Below, piece after piece: positions 27,817 through 37,970 of a DNA stretch of 50,158 bases; within the stretch, counting starts at the first letter, position 1, and each line of letters begins with the position of its first letter. The position numbers were made by a program, and so were the translations under genes. Below the pieces are notes generated by a model, which was not told the DNA's origin, searched no databases, and saw only the letters and a list, made by a program, of their open reading frames with translations. This DNA is from Stentor roeselii (lineage: Eukaryota; Ciliophora; Heterotrichea; Heterotrichida; Stentoridae): contig RSEH01000315.1 of assembly GCA_006503475.1 (NCBI GenBank), positions 1 through 50,158 on the forward strand. Reading direction: 5' to 3'.

Positions 27817-29013
27817 ATGTTCAAGGCGCTAACAACAATAGTCCGTAGATTCGCGATAACTCAGAAGCCACAAGTAAAGCTATTCACTCCAGGTCCACTA
27901 AACACTTCACAAAGCGTGAAAGAATCAATGTTATACGATTTCGGTTCCCGAGACCCAGACTTCGGGCACATTGTTGAAGACATAAAGCTAAAGCTCTTAA
28001 AAGTGGCATCAGTTTCCGAGAAAGACTACGCGACAGTTCTGGTTCAAGGAAGTGGGACCTTCGCAGTTGAAGCAGCTTTAGGAACTGCTTTTCCCCGTCA
28101 GTCGCCAGAAGAGAAAGTAAACAAAAAGATGCTAATAGTTGCAAATGGCGCTTATGGTGAAAGACAAGTGAAAATCTGTGAAGTTCTAGGAATTCCTCAC
28201 GTTGTCCTTCGGTACTCCGATGCTGAAGTAGTGAGAGCTGAAGACGTATGCCGAATGTTACAAGAGCATCCTTCGATATCTCACGTATCAGTCGTTCACT
28301 CAGAAACAACGACAGGTCTTTTGAACCCAGTAGAAGAAATCGGCCAGGCAGTGCACGAGTTGTCTCCAAGAACGATTTACATCGTCGACGGAATGTCAAG
28401 TTTCGGAGCAGTTCATCTTGACATGTACAGAAGCTACACCCATTACCTGATCTCTTCTTCAAATAAAATGATTCAAGGAGTCCCTGGCTTCGCTTTCGTC
28501 ATCTGCAAACTGAACCATCTTCGACAATGTAAAGGAAATTCTAGAAGTTTGGCTTTGGACTTGTTTGATCAGTATGATTATCAACTTCAGAACCCTGGGC
28601 AGTTCAGGTTCACGCCGCCTACACATGTCTTGTCAGCTTTTTACCAAGCTTTGGCAGAGCATGAAAAGGAAGGAGGAGTGAAAGCGAGAGGGGAGAGATA
28701 TAGAACGAATCAGAAGATCTTGAGTGACGAAATGAGAAAACTTGGCTTTGAACTTTACATTGACCCTAAAGATCAAGGACTTATCATCACGACTTTCCTT
28801 CAGCCGCAACACCCGAAGTTCAACTTTAAGACACTTTATGACTTTTTAGCTGAAAGAGGAATTGTGATTTACCCGGGAAAACTTAGTAAAGCTCCTTCTT
28901 TTCGACTTGGAAATATTGGAGAACTTTACCCGAAGGATATGTATGAGGCGATTGAGAAACTCAAGGAAGGCTTCGCTTTCATGGGAGTGCCTCTGCCTTT
29001 AAAAAGCGATTAA
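27817..29013 (+). CDS. phnW: 2-Aminoethylphosphonate:pyruvate transaminase
   Basis: This enzyme (PhnW type) moves the amino group of 2-aminoethylphosphonate to pyruvate, giving phosphonoacetaldehyde and alanine, the first step in breaking down the phosphonate head group that is abundant in ciliate lipids. The 398-residue fold-type I PLP protein has FTPGPLNTSQSV (23-34), DFGSRDPDF (41-49), VQGSGTFAVEA (76-86), SVVHSETTTGLLNP (158-171), PLP-contact Asp191 (VDGMSSFGA) and catalytic Lys217 (SSSNKMIQGVPGF). Residues 1-19 are basic and hydroxylated without acids, consistent with mitochondrial targeting. An out-of-frame ATG lies 10 bp upstream of the start. A PhnX-type phosphonatase is not in the window. 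Serine-pyruvate transaminase is a less likely alternative. Confidence 0.85.
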   Translation: MFKALTTIVRRFAITQKPQVKLFTPGPLNTSQSVKESMLYDFGSRDPDFGHIVEDIKLKLLKVASVSEKDYATVLVQGSGTFAVEAALGTAFPRQSPEEKVNKKMLIVANGAYGERQVKICEVLGIPHVVLRYSDAEVVRAEDVCRMLQEHPSISHVSVVHSETTTGLLNPVEEIGQAVHELSPRTIYIVDGMSSFGAVHLDMYRSYTHYLISSSNKMIQGVPGFAFVICKLNHLRQCKGNSRSLALDLFDQYDYQLQNPGQFRFTPPTHVLSAFYQALAEHEKEGGVKARGERYRTNQKILSDEMRKLGFELYIDPKDQGLIITTFLQPQHPKFNFKTLYDFLAERGIVIYPGKLSKAPSFRLGNIGELYPKDMYEAIEKLKEGFAFMGVPLPLKSD

Positions 29014-29024
29014 ATAGGTAAGAA

Positions 29025-30338
29025 TTATAAACGTTTATAACTGGAAGTCTTTTTGTTGAACAAGGACTCAAATACCTCTTTTTTTCCGATCAGGAAGATC
29101 AACAAGCACATCGAGTCTGCGAAGCCGTTGTATATGTGAAGAATTGTAAAGTTGCCTTCTAGACAAATCAAGCCGAATAATGAGAGAATCATGTGAAAAA
29201 CGATGATAATCGTTGAACTCACTGACATGTGTCTTCGGTTGTTGCTGCATATCAGAAAAATGCTAATTGAAACCACTTGGGTGTAAAAGCTCAGCAAAAG
29301 GTAAAGTCTAATTTTTTTTTACTTGTTTTCATGAAGATTGAATTTGCTTTGGTAAAGCAAAATGTCAGGAACTGCGAATAAAAAGATCAGCAAAAATATC
29401 TTCAAACTCAGGGATTTTTTATATGAAAACTTCTGGCTGTTCACGTTGAATGGAATGTGGATCAACGGGTGGCCTGTGAAGAATAAGAATCCGGTTAATG
29501 TTATCAGAAAAGTATTGAATAATGAACCTGTTATTGTCATTCCCAGAGAGGGTGTAAAGTGGAAATTATCTGAATTTGATGATGATTTTGAAGGGTCAGT
29601 TATAGGGGAAATTGACAGACTTTCACTGAAAAGTAACCATCCATAGATGATTATTATTGTTTCTGTAAAGATATTCGCCATTAAAGCAATCGATTTACAG
29701 TATTTCAGTTTATAAAGTGAAAAATCTGCAATTGTTTCTGAGTTTGCTACATTAAGTATCGAGAAAATACAAAAGTTAAGTAGCCATAACCCAACCCACC
29801 TTCTAAATAAATAATACGTTTCTTGCACATTTCCCGATTTTTCAGTAAAAACAGCAACAAAAATCCATGGAAGTTGAATCAAGAAGTAAACCGGTACTAA
29901 AAAGCAATGTTTCCAACTGATTTTGACAGGTAACTTCAAATTACTAAACTTTTCCGAGATCAAATAAGACCTAATAGTCTGAACCTTTTGACTGCCAAGA
30001 TGAACAACAGCTTCAACTTCTCTATTAACAAGGTACTTCGTGAACCCAGAGCTATTCGAGTAGTCAAAAGATTCCTGCTCAGAAACAAAGACCTTTTTCC
30101 TAACATCCTGAGAAGTTTTAGTATTTTCAGTGACCTTGATAATAGCAGCGATATCACTGATAGCTCGATTGATAATCAAATCCTTTAAAAATAAGGTCTT
30201 TTTGCATGACTGGCAAGTAAAACTGTCTCTTTGTGTCTGGGCCTGGACACAATCACGACAGACAGTTTTTCCGCATCGACAAGTGACTGGAACTACGAGG
30301 GTATCCGAGAAGTCTTTTCGACAAGTGCCACACTCCAT
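29025..30338 (-). CDS. RING-finger multi-pass membrane protein, one 15-nt intron
   Basis: The coding sequence is 30338-29323 joined to 29307-29025, giving 432 residues. Removing the 15-nt intron at 29308-29322 replaces a stop (TAA) and joins ...LHENK to LYLLLSFYTQVV. The N-terminus is a RING-type zinc finger with eight cysteines: C3-x2-C6, C20-x-C22, C27-x2-C30 and C42-x2-C45. About eight hydrophobic segments follow from residue 145 to the end, spread over both exons, such as WVGLWLLNFCIFSIL and IIIVFHMILSLFGLICL. A membrane-bound ubiquitin ligase, for example at the ER or endosome, is the simplest reading, but the family is not recognised. It converges with phnW (11 bp) and follows the giant surface protein gene by 18 bp on the same strand. 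Confidence 0.75.
29308..29322 (-). other. 15-nt spliceosomal intron in the RING membrane protein gene
   Basis: On the minus strand the sequence is GT, nine A, then TTAG: 15 nt in all. Its removal joins two hydrophobic frames that otherwise end at TAA just inside the intron. The GT...AG ends and length match the other two introns in the window. Confidence 0.8.
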
Positions 30339-30356
30339 TTATAAAAGATAATAAAT

Positions 30357-33300
30357 CTAAGCGTCAGAGGTGAAAACTCTCATGTTTCGCGAACTAAGAC
30401 TCACATTTGACTCAGCCTTTTTCATGAAAACCTTAAAAAGGACCAGCCAGGCCAAGTTCTGCATGACGACCAACTCTACAATGAAGACTCCTGCAAAAGT
30501 GACTGTCCAGTAAAAGCTGTATATCGCCGGGTAGGTCAAACTGAAGACGATTCCAATTCCTGAACCGAAAACTATGACTAAAGTGCTGACTGCCATTCCC
30601 AAGTACCTCTTCGTGAAGCCTGAATCGCCTGGCTGGTTCAAACAAATCACTCCTGCTGATAGGAACTGTGAAAATAACAAACCCACACAACCTGTTGTTA
30701 TCTGAGCCTTTGAAAAACTGAGAAAGTTTTCTTCTGCATCGAAGATTTCGTTGAACTTCGGGTTGAACAGTCCGCCGATGCTTAAAAACTCGGCGAAAAG
30801 GACTGAACTGAAGTAAAGAGATGATGCTGCTCGACGGTCACTGTTTTGAGAAAGGAATACGTTTAAGGTTGGGTGGTAAAGGATTTTGGGAATTTGGGAT
30901 AATTTCTGGATTTCTTCTTTGCGAGGAGAATCATCTGGTGAGTCTAAGTCTTTGTTTGCACTTCGAGGAGACTCTAAGTCGAAGGCACCTGCTAAGTAGT
31001 GAGTTTTGTTCTTGTCTATGATGCAGAAAAAGGATACGGTGAAGATTGTTAGCAAAAGCATTAGGATTTCAGTTGCTAGAGAGAGGTATCCTCGCTTTGT
31101 GCTGGATGAATGGACTACTTTAAAGGTGCTAACGTGCCAAGAAGTCATTGTTACTGAAGAATCCGAGTTATTTCTTACTTTGCATCCTTCATCAACCCAC
31201 TTTTTCCCCTTCAGCTGAACACAAGAAAAGTCTCCAGGATGTTCCAAAACAAAATTCAACGTAAAAGGTTCCATCAAGTCAATCTGCACTTCTTTAACCA
31301 CTTCTGACAGTAAAATACTAAGAGAGTCATAAGTCCCGACCTCATAATAGTTGATATCGACAATAGCAGAAGGACTACTAGGATAAACAGTGATAAGTAA
31401 ATCATATATTTTGTGACTATCACCTTCAAGCAGCAGGTCAGAAACTCTCGCTTTGCCCAACTGGTAAATTTTTTTCGTGTCATGTCCAATGAACCGATGT
31501 CTGACAATTGAAATCTTTTTAATCACTGACCGAGACTCGCCTGGTGGCATGTTGAACACCCATTTTTCAGAAGCTTTTGAAATGAGTTGAGAAACTAGTT
31601 GATATTCATTAACTTTATGCTCTGAAAACAAAGTTATTATGTACTCCATCGCTTCCTGGTCAATAAAAGTTAATTCAGAAATGACTTCTGTTAAAAACAT
31701 CACGATTTCTTCTTGATGCACTGAGTAAAAATGAGCTCTGTCAGACTTTGTAAGCATTTCCAGGCATTCAATTGCCATTTTTAGATGAACAAGGTCAAGC
31801 TCTTGAGATTTTATGTAACTTCTGAGGTCTTTAAAAGCTTCCAAGAAGTTTTCCTTGTTGAACTGCGAAAGACTATTGAAAATAGCTAAAGGGATGTTAT
31901 CTGGAAAGACTTTTTCGATGTTGTATTGTTTAAGGTTTTCTATTTCTTGAAGTCTTCTAGACTCGATTTTCACTGTAGTAGTTTTATTGGTGCAAGTTTG
32001 AAGAGAGTCACAGGCAGAAACATATAAATTCCATTCGCCTGGATTTAATTTGAAGGTCGAGTAAGGACTATGTACGACTTTTAAAGGAATCATGCTTTCT
32101 TCTGTTTTCAGTCCGTAGATATAGTAAAGAGGGAAGTCAGCATAGTCACCATCATAACAGTCAATTTGAAGACTGACACTATTTTTCATTATCACCGTCT
32201 CAAGTTCTCCACATTTCGGGCCGTCATTGGTAGTCCACGCCAAGTCACTTGAAATGCTTTGGCCTCCTAAGATCGCTTTTAACCGAAACACGTAAGAATG
32301 TCCTGAAATCATGGAAAAGGCATCAATAACAAAGTAAGACATATTAACAGATGAAGAAGGCATCAAGGAAGGTCCACTGACCTGTGCCCATTTGAACAGT
32401 GAAGACTCATTCACATTCTGAAACTTCGGAAATACTGAAAACTCAGCCTGTCTGTTGACAGTAGAGACAAAGGAAGGAATAGCAATAGCCCCTGGGCTAT
32501 CCACCGCAGTGATAATAACAGTCCTCGAAGCGATACGAGTTCCATGACTGACTCTTACAGTAAATGCGTAGTCAGTGTTAGGCTTCATGCGAAAAGCTCC
32601 AACATTTATTTCATCTGAATTCAAGTCATCAAGTAAGTCTTCCCCAGCGACATCAGTGCAAGTTTCAACCTGTTCCATACATTCCCATTCAAATTTCAGA
32701 ACTATCGACCTGTCACCCGGGTCACAACTTCCTTTCGCTGATAATGAAAAAGTCTCCCGGTAGTTAAAAGTGCTGTCGCTTCTATCAAGAACTGCCAAAA
32801 GAGGCGAGTCAACAACATCCACCTGAATATCACTGAAACCACTTGAGACCTTGTCATATACCTCAAAGCGAAACACGTAACTTCTAGAAGCCTTTAAAAT
32901 TCCAGGGTTTATTTGCAACACGTGAGATAATTTACTTGTTTTCAACACCTCTTCTACTTCTGAATAGTAAAGAGATGATGAAGGGTGAATCGATACCCAC
33001 GTGAAGGTCAACTTGCTGTGATCGATACAATGAGACTGAGGAAGAACTCCTCGGATAGAAAAGGTTTGAGCTGTTGTCAGCTTTAAACTCGACCCAGCAT
33101 CAATCGAGACTGACAATTTATTCTCAGTGGTAATAACGATAATCTTCGAGACACTCGAACTTTTCCCTAAAAAGTTGAAAGCTGTGAAAGTCACATGAAT
33201 ATTAACAGGTTGTAAAATATCTTCTGAGAAATGTAAAAATTTTTTACCGGTCTGTTGACGAGCTAGGTCTTCAATCGTCGTTATTTTTGGATCAGTTAAG

Positions 33301-36300
33301 ACTTGAAATTTAAAAGTTTTTTCTGGAGTGATGCCTTCAATGACCAGCACTTCATTTCCACATCCAGTTGAATAGTAATTCGGAGAAACAATTGAAACGA
33401 CTGGCAAAGGTACAGCCCCAGTGTCGATGTTTATATTAAAATCAGAAGATTTACTGTTACAATCGCTGCCATAGGCAGCGATGGGGAACATTTCTAGAAT
33501 TTTCATGTTAAATTCAGGGTTTTTTCCAAATATCACGACCAGGCGTACCGCCTGGTCCCAATTGCACATGACTCCCTTGCCGAGAAGTGCGATAGCAGTG
33601 GGTTTAAAGTACAACTCACAGATATTTTGACGATTTAAGATAGGTAAAGTAAAGACTAGTGACAGGCCAGTGAAATCTTGAATGAACTCAGCCCTTACAC
33701 TTGAACTTGTCATGTAATTAGGGCAAGGCAAACAAATTCCTTCATTCAAGGCGTAGCCTTGAATACAACCTCGACAGGGACTAGAGCAGTCAATACAATT
33801 TTCAATACAAACATTAATACATTTATTTTGATTCAGTTCTTTTCCTGGATGACAACTAGTGCAAAAATCAGGAGTCGATTCACAAGTTCTACACCCTGAG
33901 AAGCACTTTTCACAAAGTCCTTTAAAAATTAAAAATCCATCTTCACAATGACTGCAGGGATTATCACAACTTTTACAGTTCTCCAGACAGTCCGAGTGAC
34001 ATCGAAAGTTATCAAGTTGGTACAATGGAGGGCAAGATGTGCACTTTTGAGTTGATTCCATGCATGATGTGCACGGGTGCTGACATTGAACACAAGTGCC
34101 AAAGACTGAAAGATATCCAGGCTCGCAAAGAGTGCAGGGATTGTCGCAGGATTTGCAGAAAGGAAGACAAATTTTACTGCAGGATTTATGAGCATATTCA
34201 TAGTCATCTTCACAGGAATAACATTCAGTTAAGTCTGATGAACATGATAAACAACCAGGTGGGCAGGCCTCGCATATTCCTTCTTGAGAAACGAAGCCAG
34301 AACTGCATGTTGAACAGGGATAAGTGCAGGTTGTGCAGTGATCGATACATGAATGCTCACAAATACCGTTTTTTAGAGAATAACCGAATTTGCAACTTAG
34401 ACAGTTATTTGGACTGCTTTCGCATGTTGAACAGTTTGAAGAACATTCTTCGCAAAGACCTGATATTGAGAGATAACCGTTTTCACATTTTGAACAAGGA
34501 GAGTCGCATGAAATGCAGTGAGGAGAACAACCTTCTTGACAGGATTCGCTTATTAGGCCTGAACCTACGTGGCATGATGTGCATTTGTAGGAATGGTTTG
34601 AACAGGATTTGCATTTTGAGTCACATTTTTGGCAGCCTTTCATGTAAATGAAATAACCTTCTTCACATAAACTGCAAGGCTCGTCGCAACTTAGACAATG
34701 TTGTTGACAGTCAGGCTTGCAAAGTCCCTCATCTTTGTGATACCCTTCAGCACATTCGCGGCAATGATCAGGTCCAAGTCCATAACATGATCTACAAGAT
34801 TGATCACAACTAATACAAACTCCATTAAATTCAAAAAACGAATCTTCACAAGTAGAGCAAGGACTTTCACAAGATGCACAATGGTCCATGCACCCTTTAG
34901 CACAAGCATTATAAATAATCCCATATCCCAAAGGGCAACTATCACATCGTGTAGAATAAATTGAGCATGTTTTGCAATTTTCATTGCATTTAAAGCACTG
35001 TCCAAGATCCGAGTAGTACCCATCTACGCACTTTTCACAAGGAAAGTCACAACTTTCACAGTGATCAACACATTCACTTTCACAACTGGCTCCTTTCAAC
35101 TTGAATCCCGCCTTACAACTAGTGCAAATACTTGAAATTTGAGTACATGTCTGACAATTAATACTGCAAGGTGCACATTCTCCATTCTCAGTAAAGAACC
35201 CGTCTTCACATTTACTACAAGGCTCATCACAAGTCAAGCAGTGCATTTTACAGGCTTGTTTGCAGGTATTTCCAACAAGGGCATACCCAGGCCAACACCC
35301 ACTACAATGCGAAGAGTTTTCAGAGCACTTCGCACAAAGATTATCACAAAACGAGCACTCTCCTTGATACAAAAAATACCCGTCCATACATTCATCACAA
35401 GGATATTTACACTGACTACACCCTGCAGGACAAGGACTTTTACATTGATTATTAACAAGAATCATTCCTTCAAAGCAATCTACACAATTTTCCGAAAATC
35501 CCTGACATTCCTTGCAATTTCCTTTACAAGGACTACACCTTCCTTTATCAAGAAAATACCGTGAGTCACATTGACTGCACGGAGAGTCACAACTGGAGCA
35601 GTGATCGATACAGTTCTCAAGACACTGTCCTTTAACATATTCAAAGCCTTGTTGACAACTAATGCAGTTTTTCGCCGAGTTCGAACAACTGAGACAAGGG
35701 TCTTCACAAGGCAAGCAAATTCCAGAGTTCATGAAATAACCTTCAGCACATATCAAACATTTCCCATCAACTGAGCAGGTCTGGCAAGTGACTCCACAGT
35801 CGACTGAGCAGTCATCGCCAGTCCACCGAGGATGACAAGAGCAGAAGCCATTGAGGCACTTTCCCTTTCCAGAGCACATGTTTTTACAAGGCAGGTTTCT
35901 GCAGAAGTCAGGACCTGTGGGGCAGTGAAGGTAACCTTTGAAGTCCTGCACCGTGATTTTCGACCCGAAGGGACAACTCACGATGTTTTCATTGATTTTT
36001 AAAGTTACCAGGGTGTCCGAGCAGGTGATCACGAAGAAGCACCCGCCTTCGACAGACCTTTCTTGTAGGTCCTGGTCTTTGTCGATGAGACTGCTCATTA
36101 GACATCGAGAAGACACGTCTTTAACCTCTCCGTTAAAAGTCTTGGAAGAAGTAGTCACTCTACATCTTTGAGTCTTCGTCACTTCGACTATTGGGCAAAA
36201 GTCCATCTCTTCAACACCTCCTAAAGACTGGTCGTCGAAGTACCGCTCATGAGGCGGAATGTTTTCATTTTGATATAAACCACAAAAACCATGTCCTAAG

Positions 36301-37253
36301 CCGAAGACATCACAGAGATTGTAAAGGTCTTTTGAACTGCAGAAACCTGGCAGAGATGATTTTTTCTTTGATAAACAAGGGTCTTGGAACCATTTGCAAC
36401 CTGCTTGATTTCCCCATTTTAATACCTGGGAATACTCGAAATTCGCTTCGTACCACCCGGAGTCCTCGAAGACTGCCAAGGAAATGTCTGAAAAAATTAC
36501 CTCGTCGCTCATGTAGGAAGACATTATGTCGTGAGTCATTATTCGGGCATCCCAGAAGAAGGACTTGTTTTCCAGGCCTTCTTCTTCGAAGTTGTCTTCT
36601 GTTTCGAGACCTTCTATGTTGCAGTTAAATGTTGCTCTTGCTTTTGATAGCATCTTTGGAAATGCTATTGTTTTCACTGTCTTACCTCGGTTTGGGTAGT
36701 TTATTGATGTCGAGTATTGACTTGGTGAGTAACGCTTTCCGTTTAATTGGACGAAATCTTGGATTAAGTCGGAATCGAATGCGAGCACGTGAGCTGTTTC
36801 TCTTATTAGATATTGGATTTGAAGGTGCTCGAAAAGATTGAAATATGAAAGAATGTCAATTTCTATGTACCCTACTAGTGGTCTTTTAAAGATGCCGTCT
36901 TCTTGCTCGCAGCTACGTCCTAAAGCTGGTACATGTATCTGCTCCGCATTCAAATAAATAACCACATCAGCCTCAAGGCCATCAACCCGATGTTCTTCAG
37001 GCACTTCAACACTACCACAAGTTTTGACTGAAGGTTTCAAACTTTTGACTATTCTTTGTGTCCTAAGGGCCGAAGCGTAGAAGGTCTGAACAGCAGGGAC
37101 TATTCGATCAAGCAGCTCTGCTTCATGTACTTCACTGAATGACCCAAGGACAGGTTGGAAGCTGATGCGAAGCTGAGAAAATTCGACTTCACGCTCCAGG
37201 TTCTGGTTTGAACTAGCTATGAAAAGACTTAAAGCAAGGAACACTGATAGCAT
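30357..37253 (-). CDS. Giant surface protein: inactive leishmanolysin, cysteine-rich repeats, REJ/GPS-like, membrane segments
   Basis: The product is 2298 residues. It has a signal peptide (1-15), then a leishmanolysin (M8)-like domain to about 300. In that domain the zinc motif HExxH reads RETAH (Arg151), and the third zinc ligand, normally His before Trp, is Phe233 (SFFWDARIM). The Met-turn region and FEDSGWYEANFEYSQVLKWG are kept, so the fold is present but it should not cleave peptides. An EGF-like unit (about 445-480) leads into 11-12 cysteine-rich repeats (480-1180). A beta-rich REJ/PKD-like region runs to about 1800. Just before the first C-terminal membrane segment (2058-2078) lies a GPS-like element with HVSTF near 2042, followed by about four more membrane segments. 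The general plan recalls polycystin-1-like receptors. The ligand is unknown. Confidence 0.75.
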   Translation of the reverse strand: MLSVFLALSLFIASSNQNLEREVEFSQLRISFQPVLGSFSEVHEAELLDRIVPAVQTFYASALRTQRIVKSLKPSVKTCGSVEVPEEHRVDGLEADVVIYLNAEQIHVPALGRSCEQEDGIFKRPLVGYIEIDILSYFNLFEHLQIQYLIRETAHVLAFDSDLIQDFVQLNGKRYSPSQYSTSINYPNRGKTVKTIAFPKMLSKARATFNCNIEGLETEDNFEEEGLENKSFFWDARIMTHDIMSSYMSDEVIFSDISLAVFEDSGWYEANFEYSQVLKWGNQAGCKWFQDPCLSKKKSSLPGFCSSKDLYNLCDVFGLGHGFCGLYQNENIPPHERYFDDQSLGGVEEMDFCPIVEVTKTQRCRVTTSSKTFNGEVKDVSSRCLMSSLIDKDQDLQERSVEGGCFFVITCSDTLVTLKINENIVSCPFGSKITVQDFKGYLHCPTGPDFCRNLPCKNMCSGKGKCLNGFCSCHPRWTGDDCSVDCGVTCQTCSVDGKCLICAEGYFMNSGICLPCEDPCLSCSNSAKNCISCQQGFEYVKGQCLENCIDHCSSCDSPCSQCDSRYFLDKGRCSPCKGNCKECQGFSENCVDCFEGMILVNNQCKSPCPAGCSQCKYPCDECMDGYFLYQGECSFCDNLCAKCSENSSHCSGCWPGYALVGNTCKQACKMHCLTCDEPCSKCEDGFFTENGECAPCSINCQTCTQISSICTSCKAGFKLKGASCESECVDHCESCDFPCEKCVDGYYSDLGQCFKCNENCKTCSIYSTRCDSCPLGYGIIYNACAKGCMDHCASCESPCSTCEDSFFEFNGVCISCDQSCRSCYGLGPDHCRECAEGYHKDEGLCKPDCQQHCLSCDEPCSLCEEGYFIYMKGCQKCDSKCKSCSNHSYKCTSCHVGSGLISESCQEGCSPHCISCDSPCSKCENGYLSISGLCEECSSNCSTCESSPNNCLSCKFGYSLKNGICEHSCIDHCTTCTYPCSTCSSGFVSQEGICEACPPGCLSCSSDLTECYSCEDDYEYAHKSCSKICLPFCKSCDNPCTLCEPGYLSVFGTCVQCQHPCTSCMESTQKCTSCPPLYQLDNFRCHSDCLENCKSCDNPCSHCEDGFLIFKGLCEKCFSGCRTCESTPDFCTSCHPGKELNQNKCINVCIENCIDCSSPCRGCIQGYALNEGICLPCPNYMTSSSVRAEFIQDFTGLSLVFTLPILNRQNICELYFKPTAIALLGKGVMCNWDQAVRLVVIFGKNPEFNMKILEMFPIAAYGSDCNSKSSDFNINIDTGAVPLPVVSIVSPNYYSTGCGNEVLVIEGITPEKTFKFQVLTDPKITTIEDLARQQTGKKFLHFSEDILQPVNIHVTFTAFNFLGKSSSVSKIIVITTENKLSVSIDAGSSLKLTTAQTFSIRGVLPQSHCIDHSKLTFTWVSIHPSSSLYYSEVEEVLKTSKLSHVLQINPGILKASRSYVFRFEVYDKVSSGFSDIQVDVVDSPLLAVLDRSDSTFNYRETFSLSAKGSCDPGDRSIVLKFEWECMEQVETCTDVAGEDLLDDLNSDEINVGAFRMKPNTDYAFTVRVSHGTRIASRTVIITAVDSPGAIAIPSFVSTVNRQAEFSVFPKFQNVNESSLFKWAQVSGPSLMPSSSVNMSYFVIDAFSMISGHSYVFRLKAILGGQSISSDLAWTTNDGPKCGELETVIMKNSVSLQIDCYDGDYADFPLYYIYGLKTEESMIPLKVVHSPYSTFKLNPGEWNLYVSACDSLQTCTNKTTTVKIESRRLQEIENLKQYNIEKVFPDNIPLAIFNSLSQFNKENFLEAFKDLRSYIKSQELDLVHLKMAIECLEMLTKSDRAHFYSVHQEEIVMFLTEVISELTFIDQEAMEYIITLFSEHKVNEYQLVSQLISKASEKWVFNMPPGESRSVIKKISIVRHRFIGHDTKKIYQLGKARVSDLLLEGDSHKIYDLLITVYPSSPSAIVDINYYEVGTYDSLSILLSEVVKEVQIDLMEPFTLNFVLEHPGDFSCVQLKGKKWVDEGCKVRNNSDSSVTMTSWHVSTFKVVHSSSTKRGYLSLATEILMLLLTIFTVSFFCIIDKNKTHYLAGAFDLESPRSANKDLDSPDDSPRKEEIQKLSQIPKILYHPTLNVFLSQNSDRRAASSLYFSSVLFAEFLSIGGLFNPKFNEIFDAEENFLSFSKAQITTGCVGLLFSQFLSAGVICLNQPGDSGFTKRYLGMAVSTLVIVFGSGIGIVFSLTYPAIYSFYWTVTFAGVFIVELVVMQNLAWLVLFKVFMKKAESNVSLSSRNMRVFTSDA
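33718..35806 (-). repeat. Tandem cysteine-rich repeats (about 60 residues each)
   Basis: Within the giant protein, about 11-12 successive modules share the pattern DHCxSCDxPCSxCxxGYF, then CxxCxxxCxxC, then CxSCxxGY and CxxxC. Most modules are close to 60 residues (180 bp). They resemble furin-like or growth-factor-receptor cysteine-rich repeats common in ciliate surface proteins. DNA identity between copies is low, so the array is old rather than a recent expansion. Confidence 0.85.
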
Positions 37254-37970
37254 TTTTATAAGACAGAAACTTAATGATGGAGAATTTCGGTACTTCTGGC
37301 ATAATATTGAAAAATTTAGAGGTTTGAAGAAAAGGTTTTAGGGTCAAAAGATGAAATTTAATTAAATGGTTTATTATTAGAGAGAATTTTTTAAATTTTG
37401 TGTATGGTGCAGGTGGTGGAGGGTATTTTGGTAGATGAATAGTTATTATTATTGAGATTTTTTTTGGGTTTGATAGGAAAGTTTATTATCAATTGTGAAT
37501 TTATTTATTGTAAAGTGTTTTTGGATCTTCTTCTTTATAGATAGTTATTTATGGGATTTAAGTTTTAAATTATATTTTTTTTTTAGTTTTCAGGGTCTGT
37601 ATAAGAGAGCTTTTTCTAGATCCTGAAGAATTTGTTGATAAGGATTCATAGTACTTGTAATTTAACTAATGCTCTTTCAGTAAAATTATTATATGGATTC
37701 TTCTGGGATAGATTCACAGTAACTAATCATATTTCAATTATTTTCATGACAAAATAGAATTTTTGCTTTTATATTGTAAGAATAATTTCAAAAATTATAA
37801 TATATTTTTTGGTCTAGTCAGCTGAACTAAATCATTTGATATAAAATTATTACGATTCCAGTAATTTCATCTAAATTTCTGGTGCCATAAACACAAAGCC
37901 ATTAAAAATCAAAGGAACTAATTGAATCTACTTCAAAAACTTAATAAATCTAACTAAATTTATATATCGA
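37254..37970. other. AT-rich spacer between two minus-strand genes
   Basis: About 717 bp holding the 5' flank of the giant protein gene and the 3' flank of the FYVE-like gene. No further gene, RNA or repeat was seen. Confidence 0.55.
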
